Source: Deinococcus aerolatus (GTDB lineage: Bacteria; Deinococcota; Deinococci; Deinococcales; Deinococcaceae). Taken from it: a stretch of DNA of 64,000 nt. The position numbers and the translations under genes were made by a program. Location of the stretch: the NCBI RefSeq assembly GCF_014647055.1, contig NZ_BMOL01000001.1, positions 238,501 to 302,500 on the forward strand, given 5' to 3'. Positions 35,308-45,897 of the stretch are shown in pieces. The notes beneath the pieces are model-generated. The model was not told the origin of the DNA. It saw only the letters and a program-made list of their open reading frames with translations, and made no database searches. The number at the start of each line of letters is the position of its first letter. Position 1 is the stretch's first letter.

Positions 35308-35802
35308 TCATCCGTCCCCCTCCACCCGTTCGGTGGGCTGCACCTCGATCAGGTCGTAGGCCAGCGAGAGCCCCACGCCCACCACCACCAGAAACACGCC
35401 CAGATCGAACAGCAGGGCCGTGGCCCACTCGAACTCGCCGGTCAGGGCGGTGGTGATGTAGCCGTAGTCGGACTTCAGGAAGGGGCCGCCCAGCAGATAC
35501 GGCACCAGCCCGGTCGTCAGCGACAGGGCCAGCCCCCAGGGAATGACCTTCGTGGGATCGGCCCGCAGGGCGCTGTCGCCGTTGGCGATGCGGTGCAGGA
35601 TCAGGGCACCCACGGTCATCAGGCCCGCGATGAAGCCCCCGCCGGGGGCGTTGTGCCCGCGCCACAACAGCAGCAGCGCGAACAGGATCACCAGCGCGAA
35701 GGCGGCGCGGCTGATGGTCTTGAGGATTGGATCGTTGATCAGCAGATCGCCCGGCCCCGGCTCTGCCTTCGGCGCCTTCTTCGGCACGCGCCGGGGACTC
35801 AT
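35308..35802 (-). CDS. mrpB: Na+/H+ antiporter subunit B
   Basis: 164 aa. A ~25-residue basic N-terminus precedes four helices with the MnhB signature HNAPGGGFIAGLMTVGALIL. It overlaps mrpA by 4 nt. Part of the membrane core bridging MrpA and MrpC. Confidence 0.92.
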   Translation of the reverse strand: MSPRRVPKKAPKAEPGPGDLLINDPILKTISRAAFALVILFALLLLWRGHNAPGGGFIAGLMTVGALILHRIANGDSALRADPTKVIPWGLALSLTTGLVPYLLGGPFLKSDYGYITTALTGEFEWATALLFDLGVFLVVVGVGLSLAYDLIEVQPTERVEGDG

Positions 35803-38156
35803 GGCCGCCTCTTCTGAAGGTCCAGCAGGTCCTGGGTGGCCGGGGCCGTGTCCCTCTCGCTGCGGGCCTCGCCCCGGCGGCCCAGGCGCACCAAGCTGCC
35901 CACTGCCAGCGCCACCATTGCCACCACCATGATCTCGCCCAGCGTGTCGAAGCCCCGGAAGTCCACCAGAATCACGTTCACCACGTTCTTGCCACCGCCC
36001 GCCTTGTAGGCGTTTTCCAGGTAGTACGGCGAGATCGGCGGCGACAGGAAGCGGATGCTGGCCAGAATCAGCAGCGTGGTTCCAATGCCCGCCGCCCCGG
36101 CCAGCCCCACGTCAATCACCTGCCGCACCCGGCCACGCGGCAGGCTGCGAAAGCCCGGCAGGTAACGGAAGACCAGCAGAAACAGGATCACCGTGACCGC
36201 CTCGATCAGCAGCTGGGTCAGCGCCAGGTCCGGGGCACGCATCGACAGAAAGGCGACGGCGCTGCCGAAACCGGTCAGGCCGGTCAGGACCACAGCGGTC
36301 AGGCGGTTGCGCGACAGCAGCACCCCCAGCGCGCCGGCCACCAGCAACACGGCGATAGGCAGGGTGCTGAGGGGCAAGGCCTCGAACGGCTGAAACACCT
36401 GCGGCGCCCGCCATACCGCGTAGCCGCCCATCAGCCCGGCGGCGGCCAGCGTGATGCGAAGCTGGTCCGGCAGCGCTAGCCCCTGCGTGCCTGCGATCAG
36501 GCGCGAGGAGAAGGTGTCCAGCCCGCCCAGCAGCGCCCGGTAACCGCGGTTGGAACTCAGGGGGGACTCCAGATGCACCTGGAAAAAGTACACCCGCGCC
36601 GCCTGCCACACCAGCAGCGCGGCCAGCCCCCAGGTCAGCACGGTCAGCAGCAGGGCCGGAGTCACGCCGTGCCACAGCAACAGGTGGCCGTCATACTCCG
36701 CAAACGCCAGCGCCGCCCCGGCCCGGCGGGCCAGCCACTCGGCGCTGGCGGGCCACACCCCGAACAGCAGCGCCGCCCCGGCCAGCAGCGCGGGCGGCAG
36801 CAGCAGGCCGGGGCCCGCCTCGTGAATGGCGGGTTTCAGGGGCTGGCCGCCATCGTCCAGCGGAACCTCGAACCCGCCGAAGAAGATGCGGATCAGCCGC
36901 GCGCAGTACGCCAGCGTGAGGGCACTGCCGATCACGGCCACCGCGATAAAGCCCGGCCCGGCGTGCAGCATTGCCTCGTAGAACAGTTCCTTGGAGATAA
37001 AGCCGCCCAGCGGCGGTAGCCCGGCCATGCTCAGGGTGGCAAGCAGGGCCACCACGAAGGTCAGCGGCAGTTTGCGCCGCAGCCCCGACAGCCGGAAGGT
37101 CTCGCGCGTGCCGGTCTCATGGTCGATGATGCCCACCACGAAAAACAGCGCTGCCTTGAAGGCCGCGTGGTTCAGCAGGTGGGTGGTGGCGGCAAAGCGT
37201 CCTTCCGGGTCGGCCAGCCCGTACAGCGCCATCAGCAGCCCCAGCTGCGACACCGTGGAAAAGGCCAGCAGCGCCTTGAGGTCCGTCTGCTTCAGCGCCC
37301 GCCACGAGCCCCAGAACATCGTCGCCAGCCCCAGCGGCACGATGATCCCGCCCCAAAGCGCGCTGCCGCCGAAGATCAGGCCAAACTTGGCCACCAGCAC
37401 CACGCCCGCCTTGACCATCGTGGCCGAGTGCAGAAAGGCGGAGACCGGGGTGGGCGCTTCCATCGCGGTGGGCAGCCACAGGTGAAACGGCAGCTGCGCG
37501 CTCTTGGTAAACGCCGCCAGCAGCGTGAGCAGCAGCGCCGGCACGAACATCGGCGAGGCCCGCACCGCCGCCAGGTCCAGTTCGGACAGGTTGGTGCTGC
37601 CCCCGGCCACCGACAGCAGCGCCACCGCCGCCAGCAGGCCCAGGCCCCCCAGCGCGCTGACCAGAAACGCCTTGATGGCACCGTCACGCGCCTCGCTGCG
37701 GGTGTGCCACAACCCGATCAGCAGGAAACTGGTCACGCTGGTCATCTCCCAGAAGGCGAACAGCGCCACGAGGTTGTCGCTGAGAACCAGCCCCAGCATG
37801 GAGCCGCCGAACAGCAGCAGGTACGGGTAGAAGCGCCCGAAGCGCTCGCGTTCCGACAGGTACGCCACCGAGTACAGCGAGGCCAGCGCCCCGATCACGC
37901 CGATCAGGACCGCGAACAGCAGCGAGAAGCCGTCGCCCCGGAAGACGAAATTCAGGCCCAGTTCCGGCACCCAGTTCGTGAGCTGGGTCTGCGGGGTACT
38001 GCCGACTTCCACGCTGTTTCCGGCCAGCGGCACGGCCAGCAGCAGCGCCGGGACGAAACCCAGGGCCGCCAGATACCCGCTGCGGCGGCCCAGGGTGCCG
38101 GCCAGCAGGCCACACACGGCGGCCATCACAAATGGCAGGAGGACGGCGAGGGTCAC
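35799..38156 (-). CDS. mrpA: Na+/H+ antiporter subunit A
   Basis: 785 aa, first gene of the seven-gene Mrp operon. The NuoL-like core has the proton-path region LLFAFWEMTSVTSFLLIGLW and STATMVKAGVVLVA-like helices, and SMAGLPPLGGFISKELFYEA. The C-terminal part (after ~610) is the MrpA-specific extension with helices equivalent to NuoJ. Mrp complexes expel Na+ in exchange for protons and support pH and salt tolerance. The start is GTG 38156. A 12-codon ORF stops across it (see findings). Confidence 0.94.
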   Translation of the reverse strand: MTLAVLLPFVMAAVCGLLAGTLGRRSGYLAALGFVPALLLAVPLAGNSVEVGSTPQTQLTNWVPELGLNFVFRGDGFSLLFAVLIGVIGALASLYSVAYLSERERFGRFYPYLLLFGGSMLGLVLSDNLVALFAFWEMTSVTSFLLIGLWHTRSEARDGAIKAFLVSALGGLGLLAAVALLSVAGGSTNLSELDLAAVRASPMFVPALLLTLLAAFTKSAQLPFHLWLPTAMEAPTPVSAFLHSATMVKAGVVLVAKFGLIFGGSALWGGIIVPLGLATMFWGSWRALKQTDLKALLAFSTVSQLGLLMALYGLADPEGRFAATTHLLNHAAFKAALFFVVGIIDHETGTRETFRLSGLRRKLPLTFVVALLATLSMAGLPPLGGFISKELFYEAMLHAGPGFIAVAVIGSALTLAYCARLIRIFFGGFEVPLDDGGQPLKPAIHEAGPGLLLPPALLAGAALLFGVWPASAEWLARRAGAALAFAEYDGHLLLWHGVTPALLLTVLTWGLAALLVWQAARVYFFQVHLESPLSSNRGYRALLGGLDTFSSRLIAGTQGLALPDQLRITLAAAGLMGGYAVWRAPQVFQPFEALPLSTLPIAVLLVAGALGVLLSRNRLTAVVLTGLTGFGSAVAFLSMRAPDLALTQLLIEAVTVILFLLVFRYLPGFRSLPRGRVRQVIDVGLAGAAGIGTTLLILASIRFLSPPISPYYLENAYKAGGGKNVVNVILVDFRGFDTLGEIMVVAMVALAVGSLVRLGRRGEARSERDTAPATQDLLDLQKRRP

Positions 38157-38368
38157 AGGCGGCTCAGGGAAAGGGGCAGAGGGGCGATCATGCGGGTTCT
38201 ATGAAAGCACACCGATATGAAGGGCGCATTGCCCGGACCTCCACGGCGTCGGGGCGATTCAGGGCGAACCCCTTTCCGGCCGGCCCCGCTGCCCTGTGTC
38301 CTGTGTGAACAGCGCTGTATGGACCGCCCCGCCTAGACCGCCCGGCGGCCGCCCCTCCCCCGCCCCTC

Positions 38369-38374
38369 TACACT
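38369..38374 (+). promoter_or_regulatory. -10 element of the aroG leader transcript
   Basis: TACACT lies 7 nt before the ATG of the leader peptide, the spacing seen at many genes in this window, so the leader mRNA probably starts at or next to that ATG. Confidence 0.7.
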
Positions 38375-38381
38375 TCATCCC

Positions 38382-38435
38382 ATGTCCTGCCGCGCCGCGC
38401 CGTTTTTTTATTGGTTCCGTTCCCACCGGGCCTAG
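38382..38435 (+). CDS. Attenuator leader peptide with Phe-Phe-Tyr-Trp-Phe run
   Basis: A 17-residue ORF, MSCRAAPFFYWFRSHRA, ending in TAG at 38433. Five consecutive aromatic codons (TTT TTT TAT TGG TTC, 38403-38417) cover all three aromatic amino acids. It stands just upstream of DAHP synthase, the first step of aromatic biosynthesis. TACACT 7 nt upstream gives it a leaderless promoter. Its final codons (CGG GCC) form the first strand of the antiterminator helix, so ribosome position would decide folding. Too short for routine gene finding, but the composition is hard to explain otherwise. Confidence 0.8.
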   Translation: MSCRAAPFFYWFRSHRA

Positions 38436-38507
38436 CGTCGCGCTGTTCTTTCCTTCCCTGACCGCCCGGTAGACGCCCCACAAAGGCCGCCGGGCGGCGC
38501 TTTTATT
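38427..38507 (+). promoter_or_regulatory. Transcription attenuator (antiterminator/terminator switch) of DAHP synthase
   Basis: Three mutually exclusive segments: A CCGGGC (38427-38432), B CCGCCCGG (38462-38469) and C CCGGGCGG (38490-38497). B:C makes an 8-bp GC stem followed by CGCTTTTATT, a terminator; A:B blocks it. A local GCCGC/GCGGC hairpin can also form within C. A ribosome stalled on the aromatic codons would leave A free and let transcription proceed; one reaching the stop codon would cover A and allow termination. Confidence 0.75.
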
Positions 38508-38523
38508 AAAAGGAGACCCCCCT

Positions 38524-39648
38524 ATGCCCCAATTGCCCCATCCTGAAGTGCCCAGCGCTCTGTCCAGCCCCGAAACGCACACGCCCCCAAAGAGCCGCAC
38601 CGAGAACCTGAACGTCTCCAGCTTCACGCCGCTGCCCACGCCGCGCGAACTCAAGACCGCGCTGCCGCTGATGCCGGGGGCCGAGCGCACCGTGGTGGCG
38701 GGCCGTCAGGCCGCGCAGGCGATCCTGCGCGGCGAGGACCACCGCCTGCTGGTGGTGGTGGGACCGTGCAGCGTCCACGACTCGGGGGCGGCGCTGGAAT
38801 ACGCGCGCCGTCTGGCCGCGCTGCGGGAACGGGTGGCCGACACGCTGGAAGTGCAGATGCGCGTGTACGTAGACAAGCCGCGCACGACGGTGGGCTGGCG
38901 CGGCTTTCTGATGGACCCCGACATGACCGGCGAGAACGACGTGGGCCGCGGGCTGGCCCTGACCCGCCGCCTGATGCTGGACGTGGGCGAACTGGGGCTG
39001 CCGGTCGCCACCGAGTTGCTGGACCCTTTCGCGCCGCAGTACCTGTTCGACGCGGTGGCCTGGGCCTGCCTGGGGGCACGCACCACCGAGTCGCAGACCC
39101 ACCGGGTCATGGCCAGCGCGGTCAGCGCTCCGATGGGCTTCAAGAACGGCACCGGCGGCGGCCTGAAGCTGGCGGTGGACGCGATGGTGGCCGCCGCACA
39201 CCCGCACGTCTTTTTCACGGTGGACGACGACGGGCGGGCCTGCATCGTGCAGACGCAGGGCAACCCCAACGGGCACCTCATCCTGCGCGGCGGCAAGAAC
39301 GGGCCGAACTACGCGCCGCAGTTCGTCAGGGAGGCGGCGGACCTGATCGCGGCGGCGGGCCTGCCCCCGGCGGTGATGGTGGACTGCTCCCACGCCAACA
39401 GCGGCAGCGATTACCAGCGGCAGGGGCTGATCTGGCGGGACGTGGTCCAGCAGCGCATCGGCGGCCAGCACGCGATTCGCGGCCTGATGCTGGAAAGCAA
39501 CCTGGAGGCGGGCAAGCAGGGCGTGCCGGCCGACCGGGCTGATCTGAAGTACGGCGTGAGCGTCACCGACGCCTGCGTGGGCTGGGCCGAGACCGAGGCG
39601 CTGCTGCTGGACGCGGACGCGGCATTGCGCGGCCAGCAGATTGGCTGA
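38524..39648 (+). CDS. aroG: 3-deoxy-7-phosphoheptulonate (DAHP) synthase, class I AroG type
   Basis: 374 aa. Family motifs: [52 protein letters not shown] and [16 protein letters not shown], with metal ligands Cys, His, Glu and Asp in the expected places. It condenses phosphoenolpyruvate and erythrose-4-phosphate, the committed step to Phe, Tyr and Trp. AGGAG at 38511-38515 is the ribosome binding site, after the attenuator. The N-terminal ~25 residues are Pro/Ser-rich and variable. Confidence 0.94.
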   Translation: MPQLPHPEVPSALSSPETHTPPKSRTENLNVSSFTPLPTPRELKTALPLMPGAERTVVAGRQAAQAILRGEDHRLLVVVGPCSVHDSGAALEYARRLAALRERVADTLEVQMRVYVDKPRTTVGWRGFLMDPDMTGENDVGRGLALTRRLMLDVGELGLPVATELLDPFAPQYLFDAVAWACLGARTTESQTHRVMASAVSAPMGFKNGTGGGLKLAVDAMVAAAHPHVFFTVDDDGRACIVQTQGNPNGHLILRGGKNGPNYAPQFVREAADLIAAAGLPPAVMVDCSHANSGSDYQRQGLIWRDVVQQRIGGQHAIRGLMLESNLEAGKQGVPADRADLKYGVSVTDACVGWAETEALLLDADAALRGQQIG

Positions 39649-39670
39649 CTGAGCGCAAGCATAAGGACAG

Positions 39671-39714
39671 AAGCAGCCAGGGGCGGAGGTGTGTGCTTCC
39701 GCCCCTGGCTGCTT
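39671..39714. terminator. Long bidirectional hairpin between aroG and mglA
   Basis: A 17-bp perfect stem (39671-39687 with 39698-39714), extendable by GACAG/CTGTC past one bulged base. It separates two convergent genes and could stop both. Confidence 0.7.
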
Positions 39715-39721
39715 CCTGTCT

Positions 39722-40312
<591 letters not shown>

Positions 40313-40372
40313 CTCAGATGCCTCCTGTGGGCGGGGTCAGCAGCGGAAAAGTGGGGCAGGCCGGAACGCGGC

Positions 40373-40858
40373 CTAGCCCAGCAGATCGTCGAGCAGGGCC
40401 GTGGCACCCGCGCTAAAGTCCCCGTTCAGCTGCATCTCGGGGATGTCCTTGAGTTCCTCCAGAATCGCCGCAAGCTGCGCCACCGTTTTTCTGGCGTAGA
40501 CCTTGACCTTGCCCAGCGGCACGCTGGCATCGAAGATCAGGGTCAGCAGCGCCTGATCCCCCACCGATTCCACGTAGAGGGTGCCGTTCTCACCCTGATG
40601 AATCTGCTCGCTGAAGGTGCGCTCGCCCAGCATGTTGGCCAGCGCTGCGGTGGCGGCGGCGTTGCTGGCCACCAGCGTCGCCACGCTGTCCAGGGCCGGC
40701 GGGCGGGGGGCCCACAGCGCCTCCTTGTGGGATAGCACAAAGCCCTTGCGGTCCACCAGCAGCCCGTAACGCACGCCCGTCACGTCCAGCAGATCCTGAA
40801 TATGCGCGTCCACACGGGCGTAGGCGTCCCCGTAAAGCGCAAGTGAGGGTTCGATCAT
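40373..40858 (-). CDS. mglB: MglB-like roadblock/LC7 domain protein
   Basis: 161 aa. A roadblock/LC7 domain ([21 protein letters not shown]..., then the long helix [22 protein letters not shown]) spans most of the protein. It is the predicted GTPase-activating partner of the MglA homologue, 60 bp downstream. The frame continues to 41131, but TATACT on the minus strand 7 nt upstream of ATG 40858 fixes the start. The C-terminal helix is longer than in short roadblock proteins. Confidence 0.9.
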   Translation of the reverse strand: MIEPSLALYGDAYARVDAHIQDLLDVTGVRYGLLVDRKGFVLSHKEALWAPRPPALDSVATLVASNAAATAALANMLGERTFSEQIHQGENGTLYVESVGDQALLTLIFDASVPLGKVKVYARKTVAQLAAILEELKDIPEMQLNGDFSAGATALLDDLLG

Positions 40859-40983
40859 GAGACGCAGTATATGAACAGGGCTCAGCACAACAACCTGACG
40901 GCGGCTGGAATGAGTGCCAGAAATGCCCCATTGGTCCCGGCGGCCGGGCCCCGTCCGGGGAGGCAGGCGGTAGACTCCCCCGC

Positions 40984-43002
40984 GTGAAGTTCGGGCAGAG
41001 CGTGAAGAGGAACGGGGCGGCGGCCGCAGTGGGCCGGTTGCTGCTGATTGGCGTGGGCCTGCTGGCCGGAACGGCGCTGGCGCGGCCCACGGCCATCGGG
41101 GGGCTCCGGCAGAGCGCCGGGGTGGATTCAAGGACGCTGGGCGGCGCCGAGATGCTGGCGGTCTGGACCCTGCCCCGGCTGGGGGTCGCGGTTCGCAATG
41201 ACCCGCTGGACCTGCGGCTGCTGCTGGGCAAGCGGGAGTTGCGTTACGCGCCGGGCCGGGGCTGGACCGCGCTGGGCTTCACGCTGTCCGGCACGCTGCC
41301 CGCCCCCGTGACCGAGGGCGGCAGCCTGCACGTGCCGCTGCGGGCGCTGGAACTGCTGGGGGTCCGGGTGCTGACCGACACCCCGGGCCTGCTGGGCTTC
41401 GCCGCGCCCACCAGCGTGCCCACGGCGACCCTGCTGCCCTCGGACGGCGGCCCTGAACGCCCGGTGGTCCGGCCGCCAGCGGCGTCGGCACCGTCTGCTG
41501 CCCCCGCTCCTGTCTCAGCCCCTGCGCCCCCAGCGTCTGCTCCCTCACCAGCCGCGTCTCCGACGCCCGCCGCGCCCGTGCCCACTGCGCCGACTCCGGC
41601 ACCGCCCCTGCCCGTTCTCCCACCCGTCCCGGCACCCCCCTCCCAGACCCCCACCCCGCCGCCCCTGCTGCCCAGCCTCAGCGTGCCCAGGGTGGCCAAT
41701 CTGGACACGGTGCGCGTCAGCCGGACTCTGTACCGCACGGTGGAGGTTCAGCGGGTGGTGCTGGACCTGAGCGCCCCGGTTGCGCAGACGGTCTCACGCG
41801 AGACCGGCGGGCTGGGTGTGTTCCTGCCGGGCGTGACCGTGACCGGCAGCCAGCAGACACTGCCGGGCGGCGACGTCCTGACCCTGGCGCAGACCGCAAC
41901 CGGCGCGGCCCTGCGGCTGACCACCCGGGGCGGGCGCAGCGAGATCTTTACCCTGGACGAGCCCTTCCGGGTGGTGATCGACACCACCACCTACACCGAC
42001 GCCAGCGTGCCGCCGCCCCTCAATCCCGACGCTCTGCCGCCCGGCGTGACCTACCACAACAGGGGCCTGCTGCACCTGCTGAGCTTCGATCCGGCGCTGT
42101 TTCAGCCGCGCGTGATCAGCGCCCCGCTGGGCCGGTCGCTGGCGGTGGCCGATCTGGTGAAATCGGTGGGCGGCGTGGCGGGGGTCAACGGCGGGTATTT
42201 TGACCCCCGGAGCGGCCTGCCTGTCGATCTGGTGGCGACGAACGGCCTGATGACCGCCGGCAGTCTGGAAAAGCGGGCCACCGTGGGCTTCACGGCAGGG
42301 GGCGAGGCGCTGTTTGGCTACCCGCGCCCGCGTTACGTCCTGAGCGGCGCCTTTGGCAGCGTCACGGTCAACAGCGTGCGGGCCGCGCCCAACGCCGCGC
42401 TGCTGACCGCCTTCGTGGGCGACGGCAGGACGGTGGTGGGCGGCACGGGCCTTACCACCCTGCTGCTGGCCCCCGGCAGCCCCAGCGTGACCCGCGCCGT
42501 GACCGGGACGATCATCGCGCCGGCCAGGACTCTGGCCTTTACCTTTGACCCGGCGCGTTTTCCGGCGCTGCCCCAGGCGGCGGGCGCAGCCGTGCAGGTC
42601 ACCCTCAACTGGCAGGCCACCGACGCCCCATGGGCCAACGCCCTGGACGCCCTGAGCGCCGGGCCGCTGCTGGTGCAGGGCGGGCGGGTGGCGCTCGACC
42701 CGCGCCGCGAGGGCTTCAACACCGCCGCCGGCGTGTGGCGTGCCACCCGGCAATCCGCGCTGGGCACCGTGGGCGGGCAGCCCACCATCGCGTATTTCGA
42801 GCACGGCACCCCCGAGGCCTTTGCCGCCGCCCTGGCCGGGGCCGGCGTGCGCGACGCCGTGCGGATGGACAGCGGCAGCAGCGCCACCGCCTACCTGCAG
42901 GGCGGCTACGCGGGGCTGGGCGCGTATCTGAACACGGTCTGGAGCCAGCCGGTGCCCAACGCCATCGTCTTCGTGCCGCGCGGGGTGGCGGGCAGGAAGT
43001 AA
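40984..43002 (+). CDS. Secreted phosphodiester glycosidase (NAGPA domain) protein
   Basis: 672 aa, GTG start. A signal peptide (~to residue 37) is followed by a copper-amine-oxidase-N-like region (~50-140), a Pro/Ala/Ser linker (~155-235), a beta-rich domain (~240-340) and a C-terminal NAGPA/DUF2233 domain (~350-670). The last has GVNGGYFD and [17 protein letters not shown]-type domains remove GlcNAc from phosphodiester linkages; in bacteria they act on wall glycans. TAGACT at 40971-40976 lies 7 nt upstream. Wall-related activity is inferred. Confidence 0.85.
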   Translation: MKFGQSVKRNGAAAAVGRLLLIGVGLLAGTALARPTAIGGLRQSAGVDSRTLGGAEMLAVWTLPRLGVAVRNDPLDLRLLLGKRELRYAPGRGWTALGFTLSGTLPAPVTEGGSLHVPLRALELLGVRVLTDTPGLLGFAAPTSVPTATLLPSDGGPERPVVRPPAASAPSAAPAPVSAPAPPASAPSPAASPTPAAPVPTAPTPAPPLPVLPPVPAPPSQTPTPPPLLPSLSVPRVANLDTVRVSRTLYRTVEVQRVVLDLSAPVAQTVSRETGGLGVFLPGVTVTGSQQTLPGGDVLTLAQTATGAALRLTTRGGRSEIFTLDEPFRVVIDTTTYTDASVPPPLNPDALPPGVTYHNRGLLHLLSFDPALFQPRVISAPLGRSLAVADLVKSVGGVAGVNGGYFDPRSGLPVDLVATNGLMTAGSLEKRATVGFTAGGEALFGYPRPRYVLSGAFGSVTVNSVRAAPNAALLTAFVGDGRTVVGGTGLTTLLLAPGSPSVTRAVTGTIIAPARTLAFTFDPARFPALPQAAGAAVQVTLNWQATDAPWANALDALSAGPLLVQGGRVALDPRREGFNTAAGVWRATRQSALGTVGGQPTIAYFEHGTPEAFAAALAGAGVRDAVRMDSGSSATAYLQGGYAGLGAYLNTVWSQPVPNAIVFVPRGVAGRK

Positions 43003-43066
43003 TTCCTCGCCAGAAACAGAATTCGACTCTGAAATATAGCTAAAGACAGAATTGACTCTCCAGTCG

Positions 43067-43072
43067 TACACT
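43067..43072 (+). promoter_or_regulatory. Putative promoter of the second subtilase gene with direct repeats
   Basis: TACACT here is the likely -10, giving a ~35-nt leader with GGAGG at 43100-43104. Two copies of ACAGAATT(C)GACTCT (43016-43030 and 43046-43059) precede it, 30 bp apart, in an unusually AT-rich stretch. Confidence 0.45.
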
Positions 43073-43112
43073 GGTCTTCAGACCGCCGTTCGCGGGGCTG
43101 GAGGGGGGCAGG

Positions 43113-44354
43113 ATGAGGAAGGACCGGTTCATCGTGTTGCGGCAGGCCACCGGAACTGGAGGTGGGGCCGGGATCAGCGGCGCACTGCCTCCCCGCATGG
43201 GTGTGGGGCCGGAGGCTGCCGCCGCACCGTCCATGACGCTTGAGGCGCACATGCTCGACGCCCGCGAGGTCCCCAGCCTGCTGCAGGAAAAGAATGTGCG
43301 GGCCGTCGCCCCCAGCATGCCCATGCGCCTGATTCGCCCGGTGCGCCGCTCGGACGTGTCCGCCACGGCGCCCGGCCCCACCTGGGGCGTGCAGGCGGTG
43401 GGGGCCGACCTCAGCCCGTACAGCGGCAAGGGCGTCACAGTGGCGGTGCTGGACACTGGCATCGACCCCGAGCATCCCGCCTTTGCGGGCATGACTCTGG
43501 TGCGGCGCGACTTCACGCTGGAAGGCAGCGACGCCGACGACGGCGTGGACGCCGAGGGCCACGGCACCCACTGCGCCGGCACAATCTTCGGACGCGATGT
43601 GGACGGCCAGCGCATCGGGGTGGCGCCGGGGGTGGAACGGGCGCTGATCGGGCGGGTCCTGGGGGCGAACGGCAGCGGCAGCAGCGAGGGCATTGCGCGG
43701 GCGCTGACCTGGGCCGTGCAGGAAGGGGCGCATGTGGTCAGCATGTCGCTGGGCATGGACTTTCCGGGGCTGGTGGCCGAACTGATCCGGCGCGGCCTGC
43801 CCGCGGAACTGGCCACCTCGCAGGCGCTGCTGGACTACCGCGCCAACCTGAATCTGTTTGCTGCGCTGGCCGCCTACGCCCGCAGCTACGGCGGCGACAC
43901 CACACCCACGCTGCTCATCGCCGCTTCCGGCAACGAGAGCCGCCGCCAGCAGAACCCCGAGTGGGAGGTGGGCGTCGCGCCCCCGGCCACCGCCGACGGC
44001 TTTATCTCGGTGGCGGCGGTGGGCCTGGGACCGGACAGGAAGCCGCGCGAGGGCCTTGTGGTCGCGCCGTTTTCCAACACCGGGGCCACCCTGAGCGGCC
44101 CTGGCGTGAACGTCGTCTCGGCCAAACTGGGCGGCGGTCTGGTGCAGTACAGCGGCACCAGCATGGCCACGCCGCATGTCGCGGGGGTGGCGGCGCTGTG
44201 GTTTCAGACCCTGATGGCTGCCGGCGACCTGACCCGCCGCAACGTCGAAATCCGCCTTCAGGGCAGCGCCACCCGCACCCCCCTGATCGCGGGCGTGGAC
44301 CGGTTGGATGTGGGGCTGGGGCTGGTGCAAGCTCCGCAGGAAACGCAGCCGTAG
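43113..44354 (+). CDS. Subtilisin-like (S8) protease without signal peptide
   Basis: 413 aa. The catalytic triad is Asp114 (AVLDTGID), His150 (EGHGTHCAG) and Ser350 (SGTSMATPHVAG). The oxyanion Asn is in AASGNESR. A ~90-residue N-terminal region resembles a short propeptide. No Sec signal is visible, so the enzyme may stay inside or be exported otherwise. A 70-residue insertion between oxyanion strands (ELIRRGLPAELATS...) carries helices. A strong Shine-Dalgarno sequence distinguishes it from its leaderless neighbours. Confidence 0.88.
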   Translation: MRKDRFIVLRQATGTGGGAGISGALPPRMGVGPEAAAAPSMTLEAHMLDAREVPSLLQEKNVRAVAPSMPMRLIRPVRRSDVSATAPGPTWGVQAVGADLSPYSGKGVTVAVLDTGIDPEHPAFAGMTLVRRDFTLEGSDADDGVDAEGHGTHCAGTIFGRDVDGQRIGVAPGVERALIGRVLGANGSGSSEGIARALTWAVQEGAHVVSMSLGMDFPGLVAELIRRGLPAELATSQALLDYRANLNLFAALAAYARSYGGDTTPTLLIAASGNESRRQQNPEWEVGVAPPATADGFISVAAVGLGPDRKPREGLVVAPFSNTGATLSGPGVNVVSAKLGGGLVQYSGTSMATPHVAGVAALWFQTLMAAGDLTRRNVEIRLQGSATRTPLIAGVDRLDVGLGLVQAPQETQP

Positions 44355-44373
44355 CTCAGCAGGCGCAGAGGCC

Positions 44374-44916
44374 CTACGCGCCCACCTTCAGCAGTTCCAA
44401 CAGACGCAGATACGCCTGCGCCGTCACCTGCACGTCACCGTAACTGCGGTGGCGGCCACCAGGGGCAAAGTTCAGGCCCAGACGTTCGGCCAGCACCGTC
44501 AGGTTGTGGGCACGCTCGCGGGGAAAGGCCCGGCGCGACAGTTGCACGGTGCAGTATTCCGCTGCCGGTTGCCACACCAGCCCGTGCCGCCGGGCATTGG
44601 CCCGCATAAACCCGCTGTCGAAGCCAATGTTGTGCGCCACCACCGCCGAGTCCCCCACAAAGTCCAGAAATTCGGGCAGCACCTCGGTCATGGTGGGGGC
44701 GTGGCGGACCATCTCGTTGCTGATGCCGTGGATGCGCTCCACGCGCCAGGGAATCAGCAGCGGCTGGCCGGATTCGCCCACCGGGCGCACCAGGGTCTCG
44801 TATTTTTGTGACTCCTCGACCCGGCCATTCACCACCCGCACCGCGCCAATTTCCACGACGGCGTCGCGCTCCGGCGAGAGCCCGGTGGTTTCCAGATCGA
44901 AGACGACGACATTCAC
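44374..44916 (-). CDS. DnaQ-like 3'-5' exonuclease (DEDDh)
   Basis: About 180 aa. Exonuclease motifs are FDLETTGL (Exo I), [11 protein letters not shown] (Exo II) and [10 protein letters not shown] (Exo III with the catalytic His). Such stand-alone epsilon-like proteins proofread DNA polymerase III or trim nucleic-acid ends. GTG 44916 is favoured over TTG 44925 because TACCTT on the minus strand lies exactly 7 nt upstream. Convergent with the protease gene. Confidence 0.88.
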   Translation of the reverse strand: MNVVVFDLETTGLSPERDAVVEIGAVRVVNGRVEESQKYETLVRPVGESGQPLLIPWRVERIHGISNEMVRHAPTMTEVLPEFLDFVGDSAVVAHNIGFDSGFMRANARRHGLVWQPAAEYCTVQLSRRAFPRERAHNLTVLAERLGLNFAPGGRHRSYGDVQVTAQAYLRLLELLKVGA

Positions 44917-44983
44917 AGTGGCCAAGGTAGCGCGGGAACCGGGGGACGACGGGCAGATGCGGCAGGGAGTGTGGGAACAAGCG

Positions 44984-45897
44984 TCATCCCTCAGCCGTTT
45001 CCCCCGTTTCCAGCCCCATCAACGCCTCCACCGCCTCCTCCTTGCCCTTGGCCTCCACCTCGATCCACGGCACATCGGCGAAGGCGGCGGGCAGCTGCGT
45101 GATCAGGTGGCTGTGGCGGCGGTCCTGCGGGCCCTCGATGCCGTTGGACAGATGCACCACCTGCCACTCGGGCGGGCTCCAGGTGGCGCGGGCCCTGAGC
45201 ACCCACTCGCGCACGGCGGGGTGGTCCTGATCGGGCAACCTGTCATGGATGACGTGATGGTGGCCGTCGTAGACCATCGGCACGCCCGTCGCCTCGCACA
45301 CCGGCAGCAGGTCGGCAGGGCCGTAGGCACGTTCGTCGTTTTCCAGGCCCAGGCGCAGGCGGGCTGCGTCGGGCAGGTCAGGAATCACGGCCGTCAGTTC
45401 GGCGGCGCGGCCCCCCTTGCCGCCGTGCAGCAGCAGCAGGTTCCAGGGGCTGCGCGTCAGCCCCAGGCCGTCCATTACGCGGGCGTGAGAGGTCAGGGCG
45501 TGCACGCTGCGGACCCGCACGTCGGGGGTGTCGCTGTTCAGAACAATGAACTGTTCGGGGTGCATCAGCACGCGGATGCCGTGATCCACGAAGGCCTGCC
45601 CCGCCGCCCGCAGCTGGGCCGCCAGCGACGTGAGCACCGCTTCCCCGGTGTCGTCGCCGATCAGGTCCAGCATGGGAAACAGACTGGAGCTCATGCGGTA
45701 CAGCCGGATGCTGCGCGCCGCGCAGAAGTCGGCGGCCCCGCGCAGTCTGGAGATGTTGTCGGTGTACAGGTCCAGCAGCTTGGCCTCGCGCTCCGATGGC
45801 GACAGCGCCCGGTAGCGGCTGAGGGTCACGGTGCGGAAGCGGACCTCCGGCCCCACCGTCAGGCACACCAGCCCGTAGGCGGGGAGGGCAGGCGCGG

